Assembly (NCBI GenBank): GCA_029204225.1
Contig: CM055095.1
Location: forward strand, 39,550,141-39,614,140
Source: Diphasiastrum complanatum
Taxonomy: Eukaryota > Streptophyta > Lycopodiopsida > Lycopodiales > Lycopodiaceae
Direction: 5' to 3'
DNA: 64,000 bases
Each line of letters begins with the position of its first letter. The first letter of the stretch is position 1. The notes below the pieces were generated by a model. That model saw only the letters and a program-made list of their open reading frames with translations, made no database searches and was not told the DNA's origin. Positions 12,363 through 24,190 of this stretch are shown in pieces. The position numbers and the translations under genes are program-made.

Positions 12363-15300
12363 AATCCGCAAGTACAAGAAACTAAAAAAAGTGCAAACAA
12401 CTGTTTTTGTCCTTACTTGACTGCTGAATACGCTGGGTTATGCTTCAAAGGATTCGGATGCATCTGCAAGGATCCCAAATTTGGACGTAAGCTATCAAAT
12501 CATATAACAAATAACATTAAAAAAAGGAGCGTCTACACAGCTCCATTATGCATGCAAAAATAATGAATCAGTCCACAAAAAGAATTCTAGCAAGATGAAG
12601 ACAAACTTTTTTGAGAATGTGAAGCATGCTTCATTCACTAGGCTATCAAGAAATAAGCTCTCATATCATCCAATTTATTTAGGCTCCCCACTAACTAAGG
12701 TTCTTAGTTAGAAACTTACGACAATCACCAAATGCCTTAATGAATACATAGCCCAAATACCTTAAAACTAAACTTCCAATGTGAACCTTCCAATTCTTCC
12801 AAATAGAATTCCTACAATACACTCTTACAACCACATGCCCAATCATCAAGCCTATGGTAAAGGTCACTAAATCTTTTCTAGACATTTAACAAAATTGTCA
12901 GATCTTCTTATTTATGATCATTTTTAATCTCTAAAAACTTGTGTGGGTAAACCTTATTCACCTTTTGATTGGTACCATCATTGACGAGCATTTTGATTGT
13001 AGGCTTCAAGCCCTCTGGTGACCGGCTGTGCCGAGATCATGATAGAGTCATAACTGGGCTCTAACAATCCTTCCCTCCTCTGGCAAGTCATCGGTCCTCG
13101 ATTACAAACTCTGGGTAAGACTTCTGCAACGCCTGTCACATGTCTCCCGGGTAGCATCTTACAACGGATGCCCTTTCCAAATTACTAGATACTCTTGGAG
13201 GAGGCGATTCCACAATCATTGCTCCCTTCGATCTAGGACTCTTTCTGGCCCATAACCTATGGTGTCTTTCTCCTCTAGAGACCCTAGACCTTCCTGTTGA
13301 AGAGTAATGCCTATTTCACCCCTTTGGCTAAGCATTAGTTAAGTTGTACATAACTCATGGGGCATGTTTTAATTAAATGCATGAGACCCCCTTTTGTAAG
13401 TTAAGTAAATTAGTGCAAGTGGCCCACTTGGCCAAGTAGCTCACTCCTATGGTTGACACCTAGACTTTCCATGCATGTAAAGGAGGTGCTTGCCTCACAA
13501 GGGATTTGGAGGACCCACGCCCTTCTCTCTCTCTCTCTAGTAATTCATTTCTTCTTCAGACTTTTGAGTTTGTGAGGTGCTTATGCAATTCTCCTTGTGT
13601 GTGATGTTTTCCATAGCCAAATTTCTCAAGCTTTCATAGTTGATCTAGTATTTGAGTTAAGATACTCCATAGCTGGGTCAAATCATCATGGTATCAGAGC
13701 AGGTTGTCTAGCCTGTGAGTCTGTGAGTGAGAGAAACTTCAGTGCTTAGATTCTTGAGAAGATTCTCATCTTCTACAAGCAACTCAATCTTGAAAGAGGG
13801 AGCAAGTTTTAGGGAGTCTTTCTAGAGGAGCTTACACAAAAGTAGGGCGCACTTTCTATAGGGGCTTCTGGTTTCTGTTCCAGTGGGGCCTAGTGCTTGT
13901 GCTAGTGAGGCCATACCAAGTGGCAAAGACAAAAGCAGGAGCTGAAGGGTTGCCTTGAAGTGGCTACATACCCTAGTTTGGGGTCAAACCCTTGTTGCTG
14001 GAAGTTGTTTCTTTTCTGATCTTTTTCAGGTTGAGCTTCTGTTTTAGCACAGATTTTAGCATGGCTAGTCTTGGGGAGAGTTTGCTGGGTGAATCTAGCA
14101 AACTAGATGGCACAAACTACAGAGTGTGGAAGTTCAAGATGGCTAATATCTTGATGGACAAGAATTGTTGGGAGGTGATGACAGGTACAGAGCCTGTACC
14201 AACATCTGATCCTGAATTGAAGGACTACATGAACAGCAGACAGAAAGCTCATAGGATAATTAATCTTTCTGTCAAGGACAATACTATTCCTCACATTTGC
14301 AATGCAAGGGATGCAGCTGATGCTTGGACTATTCTGAAGTCTATGTTTGAAACAGTGGATTCAGCCAAGCTGGTGTATTTGCAAAACAGGTTACATACTC
14401 TCAAGATGGAAGCAGGTGCAACAATTGGTGATCATATTACAAAGGTCAAGGACCTACTGGATCAGCTTGCATTCAGTTGGAGAGAAAGTAAGTGACAGGA
14501 GTATTGTCCCCGTAGTCTTGAACAGCTTATCATTCAACTATCAAGACTATGTGATGTCCCTTTCTGCTAGGGAGAAACTCCCAACCTTTGGGGAGTTATG
14601 TGGTCTTCTTTTACATGAGGAGATGAGAAGGAAGAATCTTTCTGAAAGGGAAGATAATCCAGAGCTTGCTTTTGCTTCTAAGAAGAAGCAAAACTTTCAG
14701 AGGAAAGATAAAGGCAAAAAGAAGAACTCAAAGCAAAGCTTGGAGCAGCAGGTGTCCAAGTTACAGATTGGAGAGGAGTCAAGCACCAATTCCTCATCTA
14801 CACCCAAGAGGAAGGGCAAATGCAACTATTGTGGTAAGTATGGGCATTTTGCCTTTGAATGCAGGAAGAAGCAAAGTGATCAGAAGAAGGGAAAGAACCA
14901 GCAGGGTCACTTTGTTGACAAAGTTGCAGAGGAGGAGCAATCTGGTGTGCTTGAGCTATTCACCGCAGCCCTATCATCTGAATCCACATTTGGTGGATGG
15001 TACATTGATTCTGGAGCCTCAAAGCACATGACACCTCATAGAGATTGGTTCAGCACCTATGAGGAGACAGAAGATGGTCAGCATGTTTGCCTTGGAGATA
15101 ATTCTACACGTATGGTGAGGGGCAAAGGCACAGTTGCAGTACGGCTGTCATCAGGCGAGGTGAAGGAAATTAAAAGTGTATTGCATGTACCAGGGTTGGC
15201 TAAGAACTTGCTATCTGTTGGTGCCATTACCAAACAGAACATGGTGGTAGAGTTTGATGATTCTACATGTTTGGTAAAAGACAAAGATCAAAACTTCAAG

Positions 15301-18300
15301 GTGGTAGCCAAGGGAATGCAAGAAGGAGGTCTTTACAAGCTTTTCACAACCATTCCTAGCCAAGAGGCCTTGTCTGCAAGGGATACTAATCGGGACAAGC
15401 TTTGGCACGAGAGATATGGTCATTTGAGTTATAAAAGTTTGCAAGTTTTGAACAAACACAAAATGGTAGTAGATCTTCCTAGCATTAAGTCTTCTTCAGA
15501 CACATGTGAAGCTAGTGCACTAGGGAAGCAACAGAGGAAAAAGTTTTCAAAGGAGAAAGCTACCAGGGCCAAGGGCATTCTTGAACTTGTGCATTCAGAT
15601 TTATGCGGTCCCATGCAGGTCAAATCAGCAGGGGGGGCATACTATCTCATGACCTTCGTAGATGATTTCTCCCGGAAGGTATGGGTCTATTTTTTGAAAC
15701 TGAAATCTGAAGCATTCAAATACTTCAAACAGTGGAAAGCTATGGTGGAAAACCACACAGGGAAGAGGTTTAAGACTCTCACGTCAGATAAGGGTGGTGA
15801 GTATATTTCTGATGAGTTCAAAGATCTTTGCAAAGCATGTGGGATAAAGAGACAGTTTACTGCTCCACATACACCGCAGCAGAACGGCGTGGCTGAGCGG
15901 AAAAACAGGTCTATAGTTGAGTGTGCGAGGAGCATGCTCAAGGCAAAGGGGTTGCCAAATTCTTTTTGGGCGGAAGCAGTAGCAACTGCTGTTTTTCTAT
16001 TGAATAGAAGTCCAACCAAACCAGTTGAAGGAATCACACCAGAAGAAGCATATAGTGGCAACAAGCCCAAAGTGGGCAGCCTTCGTGTATTTGGGTGTAT
16101 AGCATATGCACATATACCAAAGGACTTGCGGGAGAAACTTGATGCAAAATCCGTAAAGTGTGTCTTTCTTGGGTATAGTGAAGGTGAGAAAGCTTATGTG
16201 CTATATGATCTCGAAAACAGGAAGAAGATCCTAAGTCGAGATGTCATCTTTAATGAAGAGCATTCACCCAAGATACAAGAGCAGGAGAAGGAAGGAACTA
16301 CTGAGTTCATACCCTTGATTGATTCCACGGATGAGGATCCTAGTCAAGAGTCCTGTGAGCCTCAAGTACAGGAGCAACAACAGGAAATCGAACCTACTAG
16401 TTCGAGACCTCTTTTTGGCCAAGTACTAGAAGCCGAAGTTGGGGACAAACGGAAGACTAAGACAGTACCATGGGATACGTGGTCACCATCCACATCACCT
16501 ACTGCTAGGAAGAAGCTACCTAGGTGGTATTGGGAAACAATCAAAGAAGGTCAAATGATGGAAGAAGGAAAGAGCAGTGAACAGGGTGTCAGAAGATCTC
16601 TTAGGTCTCATGAGAGACAAGAGACTAACTTTGCTCTTATGTCCACTATTCTGAATGTAGATGAGCCACAGTTCTTTCACGAAGCCATGAAGGAAAAGGT
16701 ATGGCAACATGCCATGCAGGAGGAGTACGACTCCATTGTCAAGAATGACACATGGGAGCTCACTACATTGCCAGAAGGGAAGCAACCAATAGGTTGCAAG
16801 TGGGTCTATAAGACCAAGTTTCATGCCAATGGAACAGTGGACAAGTACAAGGCAAGGTTGGTGGCGAAAGGCTATGCTCAGCAGGAGGGGCTAGACTATG
16901 ATGAGACATTCGCACCTGTTGCTAAAATGACATCTATCAAGACCGTTTTGGTTATAGCCTCATATTTTGATTGGGATGTCCATCAAATGGATGTCAAGAG
17001 TGCCTTTCTGAATGGGCACCTACAGGAGGAGGTTTACATGGAACAACCGCAGGGATTTGAAATAACAGGCAAGGAGAATCTGGTTTGCAGGCTTAGGAAA
17101 GCCTTGTATGGGCTCAAACAGGCGCCAAGGGCTTGGTATAGCCGAATTGATGAGTACTTTGCAAGGCAAGGGTTTGAGAAGAGTAAGTCTGATTGCAATC
17201 TTTATGTCTTCAGGGAAGGAGAAGACTTTGTGGTTGTTGTGCTCTATGTGGATGATCTACTCATCACGGGAAGCAATAAGAAGCTTATTGCTTGTGTTAA
17301 GAAGAATCTTTCTAGTGAGTTTGAGATGAAAGATTTGGGTTTGCTACACTATTGCCTAGGAGTTGAAGTCTAGAAAGGGAAGCGTTGTCTTTTATCTCAC
17401 AGGCAAAGTATGCACAGAAATTATTGAAGAGGTTTAAAATGCAAGAAAGCAAACCAATCAGCACACCCATGGATGCAAGCAACAAGCCATCAAAAGATGA
17501 TGGTCCAGCATTTGCAGATGAGACGCTCTATCGTCAGTTAGTGGGCAGCCTGATTTACCTTACTACCACCAGACCAGATATTGCTTATGCGGTTGGGATT
17601 GCAAGTCAATTCATGAGTAAGCCTACCGAAGCACATTGGAAGGCAGCCAAGCGGATCCTACGATATGTGAGAGGGACAGTGACTTATGGGATTGGATACA
17701 CAGATGACGGGGACCTTCAGTTGGAGGGTTATTCAGATTCTGATTGGGCAGGTGATAGAGAAGATCGGAGATCGACGACAGGCTATTGTTTCAACCTACG
17801 TTCAGGGGCTATATCATGGTGCAGTAAGAAGCAGCCTACTATTGCTCTATCATCTACCGAAGCAGAGTACAGGGCGACTACGAGGTCCGCCTGTGAAGCC
17901 ATTTGGTTACGCCGTCTACTTGAGGACATGCAGATTGCTCAAGTAAGACCTACATTGTTACATTGTGATAACCAAAGTTGCATTCAGCTTGCGAGGAATC
18001 CAGTCTATCATGCACGAACGAAACACATAGAGGTGGACCAGCATTTTATACGAGAGAAAGTGCACAGTGGGGAGATCGAGCTAGTTTATTGTGACACCAA
18101 CGACCAGATAGCTGATATTTTTACTAAACCACTTAGTAAAGATAAGTTTGAAAAGTTCAGAACTTTGTTGGGTGTTGAAGAGAAATGCCTATTTTACCCC
18201 TTTGGCTAAGCATTAGTTAAGTTGTACATAACTCATGGGGCATGTTTTAATTAAATGCATGAGACCCCCTTTTGTAAGTTAAGTAGATTAGTGCAAGTGG

Positions 18301-21300
18301 CCCACTTGGCCAAGTAGCTCACTCCTATGGTTGACACCTAGACTTTCCATGCATGTAAAGGAGGTGCTTGCCTCACAAGGGATTTGGAGGACCCACGCCC
18401 TCCTCTCTCTCTCTAGTAATTCATTTCTTCTTCAAACTTTTAAGTTTGTGAGGTGCTTATGCAATTCTCCTTGTGTGTGATGTTTTCCATGGTCAAGTTT
18501 CTCAAGCTTTCATAGTTGATCTAGTATTTGAGTTAAGATACTCCATAGCTGGGTCTTGCAAATCATCACTTCCACCAGGCTATCGCCATCGTGCAAGCTT
18601 TTCTTCTGTTTTTTTTTCTCTATAACTCTGGTTCTATCTCGGAATTCAGACTCTCATTAATGACAATAGGTTTACGATTCATAAATCGGATAATGCCATC
18701 ACCTTGGACTTCGAAGGGACTAGTAAATACACCCAATCTCCATTTTCAAATTCCCGATAGGTACGGTTCTCACGGGCATAACTATCTGCCCTAGCTACAG
18801 CCTTGGACAAGTTATCCCGTGCCATCTCTAGCTTCTGCTGCATCTTAGTCAAAAACTCTACAATGCTAGGTACCCTATGCGGAATCCCTATGATTGCAGG
18901 ACTGAGTGGCCTGAAACCATAATTGAGCTCAAATGGACTCAATCCAGTGGACGCATGTCTCTTATCCTTGTACGCGAACTCCAATAGCGGTAAATGCTTT
19001 ACCCAGTCTGTTTGCGTACTACTAATATATGCCCTAAGCATATCTTCCAAGATCTGGTTCACTCGCTCTGTCTGACCATCCGTCTGAGGATGCTCAGAGC
19101 TACTCATCCGCAACTGTGTTCCCAGCTTGGCCGAACGCCTCAATCCAGAAAATCTCCCGTAAACTTGGGATCCCTGTCAGACACAATGGACTTCGGAAGG
19201 CCATGCAACCTGACAATATTCTCAATAAACAACTCAACAACTTGCAGAGCTGTGACCTTCTTGGTCGTTGCGATGAAGTGAGCCATCTTGGAAAACCTGT
19301 CTACCACTACCATAACATAGTTCAACCCCACTTGGGTCCTTGGTAGACCAACAATAAAATCCATAGAGATGCTTTCCCACCTTCCTGTAGGTATCTCAAG
19401 TGGATGTAGCAAGCCCGGAGGACTTACTCTCTCGGCCTTGTTCACTTGACAAGTCGTGCAACGCTAGACGTAATCTCTTACATCTCGCTGCAATCGTGGC
19501 CAGAAATAATGCCTTCTTAAAAGTTCACTAGTCTTATCAATACAGGGTGCCCTACGCAGGGACTATCATGGCATTCATGAAGTATCTTACGGTGAAGATC
19601 CTTCACGTCTGGCACGAATACTTTTCCGTTTCTCAACAACATACCTTCCTTCACGGTGTATGTCAAATACGTACTGGTGTGTTCCTCTACGGAAGCAACA
19701 GGCGAGGCTGACTCTTCCGTTTGGTCGACTAACTTGCATGAATAGGCCACACACACTGACAATGTGGGTCCTTTTGTTGAGCCCTCTTGATCTCCTCCAT
19801 GAGATCACTGTCAACTACAGGCAAGGCTCACCTGATGCAGTACCAACGATAGTGCATCAGCGACCACATTTTCCTTCCCTCTTCGGAAGCGAATTTCCAA
19901 ATGAAATTCGGCCCACCAAGCTCTGATACCAATTGTCACGAGCAAGTCTCTCCAAGCTCGTGAATCCTAGAAGGCCGGTGTGTAGAATGAACCTCCCAAC
20001 CATAGGCACTCCCTCTTTGAGTCCTTCTACCTGCTATTCTTGTCAACTGGCACATGGCATCCACCTGTGGGTGATCAGTCCACTTGGCATGCATGACCCC
20101 TGTGACCTGTGAATACTGAGTGACTCATAGGGTACCACCCCCGTGCCCCGCCAAAGACCTGTGACCCGCTTGGTCACCCCGAAAACTTGTCGACTAGCAT
20201 CTCGTCACTGACGGCTAGGGTCCCGATGGTCAAAATACACCGCATCTCTGACAGCTTGTCAGGCGGCCACACTGGATCACTGCTTGTGATGCACCGGTCC
20301 CTACTTGGGACAGATGTCCTTGTCGGTCACCGACCCTTGCCAATACTAGGCCTCATGCCCTCTGGTGACCGCCAGCCGTGCCGAGATCATGATAGAGTCA
20401 TAAGTGGGCTCTAACAGTATTGATGCTTGTTGTGAAAGATTATGCAAATGTCAACTTAGGCCAATGTGATATTGTCAAAGATATGCAAATGGCAACTTAG
20501 GCCAGCATTGCAAATGTTAACTTAGGCCAATGTAGTACTATTCACATTATAGGAGTTTCTGCACATGGTAATGTCAAATGCCAATTTAGGCCAATATGGG
20601 AGGCCGACTTAGGAAGACAATATTGTGAAAACTTGAGCCTCAAATTACCTCTTTGGAGTGCCACACGAGTTACTACATTCTATTGGCTACATTTACCAAT
20701 GTCTCATCTTGACCATTGTGATTATGTAAGGTTAGAGTTAGAGATGTAACTTGCAAATTAGGTTAAAGTTTGAGAAAAATCGGCCTCCATTCATTTCTAT
20801 TATTGGAATAGAGAAAGTATTCCTTCCATTGCTCTTTTCACTTGTTGTATTGTAGAGAAATAATAGGAGGAGGCCATTACTTCATGAGCTAGCATTGTGG
20901 TCTTTCTTATGTATGGGCACGTGAATATAGGTTATTGGCATCTTGTTGATCAAATCTAGAGCTCTTGTGAAATGCTTGATTAGAAACTTAAAGATCTTGG
21001 TGATGCAATGAAGCTATAGTGTGATATTGTGGCTCATTGCATTTTGTAGTCTTCAAGTAAAATCAAGCTTGGTGCTTCTGCTTCTTGTTGACAAATCTTA
21101 GCACTTGTTTCTTTTAACAACAGCTTTGCCATACATTCCTCAATCTAGTTCACAACCATTGCTTTTTGTAGCTATCATTATTCACAAGGGCATTGCCAAT
21201 TGTCAACAAATATCATCAATACCTGCCATTAGCCTTATTATCGAGACCTTTATTTTAGATCCTTCAACCTCGGTTCATGTTGGTATGTATACCCGTTGGC

Positions 21301-24134
21301 ATTGAGTGCTCAATTTTACTTAAGGTGCTTGTGCAGATCTTCCATCCATTGCACATGGGACTTACCATCATTTGCTTGACTTCCAAAGAGGTGTTTTCAA
21401 TGTTTGGATTCACAAATAAATCTTCTGAACGGGCTTCTCCTTATCAGCTTTGAATTACGCGATCATTCTTTAGAGTAGGCAGCAATGCCATAAAAATAGC
21501 CATTCTCACTTGATTCATCCATCTGCATAAATATCCTAATGCAGAGGATTTACACATGCTTAAGCAGTAGACTCGATCCTTGGTCTGAGCCTTTGGAGGA
21601 AAAAAATCTGAAATTAAAACCGCAGGAACCTCTGGCTCCGGAAATCCAAAAGGTAACTCCAACGCCTCTTCAGTTATTTTCATGCAGCTACCCCGAACTG
21701 TTGTACATAAAGCTCCATCCTCACCAACACCAAGATTCACAATAAACTCCTTTACTGCATCTTCCACTACCTTGTTAGGCTGAAAAATTGCAAAATGCTG
21801 CAACTCCATTTGTGTTAGATCAGATCGAATCACCGCAACATTAACTTCTGAGCGTCGAATGAAATCAAAACCCTTGTCGCGGACATCATAACGAACAATT
21901 GTCGATTCCCGAAAGCAAAAGAAAATAGAATGCTGAAAATTGAGAATAGAAAACAAGAATCCATAACATAGTTTGCAAAGTGCAAAATTGTAACGCAAAA
22001 AACCTTTTAATCCATACTTAACCCTCGACACACTAGAATGAATAACAGCACAACACCAGATGAATGACACGTATACTCCACTGCTTACAAAAGAAAACAA
22101 CCCTCAAAAAGATACCACGTACAATTGTCATCAACTCCTCGAAAAAGACTACCACACAGCATCTTAACGCCGCGACGAACTACATTAATGACATTAAAGT
22201 GACCACCGCACACCGCAAACCACGTAAACCATCGTCGCAAAATCACAAAACCACAAAACTCGATAAGACCACGAAACACCGTAAGACCACGAGAGCGCAC
22301 AAAATGCCGTAAAACATAAATGGCGTAAGCCACAAAATGCCCTAACAAGTAAAATAGAAACCTGACTATCAACCAACAAGAGAACACAAAATAACTCGAG
22401 AATGAAATACGAAACCCATCTCAATGTTATACAACACATCCTAATCATGAAACAAAAAGTAAAAGTAAAATCAAAGCAAATCATAATATGCTTGACATGA
22501 ATTCTCCCTTAAAAAAGAACAAATCTCACTCCTCAAAGGCATCAAAAAATAATCCACGACCGAAAAAGAAAACACGTGAGATAAAACACGTGGGATACGT
22601 CCTAATCACAGTAATAAGCAGCACACAAACCCCAATACAACACCTCGCCGCAGTTTTTTTTTTTAACCTCTTCACCATCTTAATAGCAATCCATAAGATG
22701 TTGTTGATTATGACAATCTCCCGCTTAAACAATATCAAACAAGGAATAGATCATCCGTCTATTAGGATCGGTCTTCGCATCTTGAGAATAATACTTCTTC
22801 ACGCGGCTATTGTTCACTACAAAGGGTATCCCAAGCAGATGATGCCAAGAGATCAACACATTGTTGCCAAATATGTCAAGAATCTGATACGGTCCTTGTT
22901 AGAATTGTGCAATAAACAAAAGTTGAACACCCACAATTCATACAAGCATATGTTAGAAGTAGAATATATCGAAAAGGAGTCTTCTCTCTCATAGAATAAA
23001 TGAATGTAATAGAGACTATGCTCTTTCCCTCAAGATCTCTCAGCTTCTATACCCTGGACAGTGGGAAGGCCTCTCTTATTTATACATACAACAATGAGAG
23101 AGATAAAGAGCCAAAAGGCCCCAATATGGGCTACCCAAGAGCCAAACACCAAAGGTCATGGGAGTTACAAATGGAAACCAAGAGTGTTGGCATTTGAAGC
23201 ACACTTAGAAGCCTCCTATAGTTGGTCGCTGAAAAACAAGGACAGCCTTCTTATTTGGAGAAGAAGGTCCTCAAGTCATAGCCCCCCCAACTCCTTGGGC
23301 CCCTCCAAACTTGTAAGTATGGACCAAAACTTAAGTTTTGGTCCCTTGGACCTTAAAACCAATTTTAAAGGCATAACCTCACAATAGCTTGGCATTAACA
23401 TAAGAAGTCATGTCCACCAAGCCTGGAGAAGGCTCAAAGTACGTGATATACTGCTTCAGGAGACTTTTAGCCCTAGGAGAAACCTCTGATGACCCACCCC
23501 TAGAAGCCATCTAGGGTGTACCTTCAGGTACCTCGACTTTACAGTCAGAGCATCACAGAGGAGAATCCCAATTTTGATCCTTTGATTTCAGAGTATTAGT
23601 AATACTCCCTAGATAATACACCACATCCCCTTTTACCATCTTCTGCTCATGGACATGCTGGTTAAACCAACGCTCTTGGTGTTGTTCGCCATCCAATTTT
23701 GCCAATAGGCATAACCACGCGTTTCTTCCACCTTCAGCAGGAGTCAACTGCTTGTTTGCATAATATATAGGATGGTCATACCCCTTTTCCTCTCCCGGTT
23801 GCACTAATACACATCCCACTGCTATTTGGGACGCATCCGCATGAACATGGAATGGTTTGCTCCAATCTAGTGGCCTTAAAATCGGCGCATTCACCAAAGC
23901 ATCTATCAAATCTCGAAAGGCTTTGTAATGCTTAATGGTGACACGATAGACTGCACCTTTCTTCAACACCTCATATAGAATATGAGTGCGGTCTGCATAG
24001 GCATAAATATATCTTCTATGATATCCCGTCATTCCCAGGAAGGTTTGCATTTCCTTAAGATTTTTCGGAAACCGCACATTTTTATGACCTCAATCTTTAC
24101 TGGATCAATAGATAATCCTTTTTTGGAAATAATG

Positions 24135-24190
<56 letters not shown>

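Larger units (their letters stand above)
13295..18568 (+). mobile_element. Nearly intact Ty1/copia retrotransposon, 5274 bp, TSD CTTCC
   Basis: Two LTRs of 394 and 396 bp share all but about nine substitutions and two short indels. Both begin TGTTGAAGAG and end AAATCATCA. CTTCC at 13290-13294 is repeated at 18569-18573, a perfect 5-bp target-site duplication. A PBS follows the 5' LTR, and a gag-pol reading frame with three small lesions fills the interior. It inserted into the integrase tail of a minus-strand chromovirus. Confidence 0.97.
13000..20416 (-). mobile_element. Chromovirus (Ty3/gypsy) deletion derivative interrupted by a copia element
   Basis: On the minus strand the order is: 5' LTR (20416-19934), tRNA-Met PBS, RNase H tail, H2C2 finger, integrase core, [copia insertion 18568-13295], chromodomain-like tail, polypurine tract, and a 3' LTR stub of about 67 bp (13066-13000). 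The stub matches the start of the 5' LTR (TGTTAGAGCCCA...). Gag, protease, RT and most of RNase H are absent: the sequence passes from the PBS directly into the RNase H tail. The copia element removed from the picture, the element is about 2.1 kb. Located in intron 1 of PFK. Confidence 0.85.

Noticed and set aside
21105-21305. 66-codon plus-strand ORF
   Set aside because: No recognisable domain and composition like surrounding non-coding DNA.
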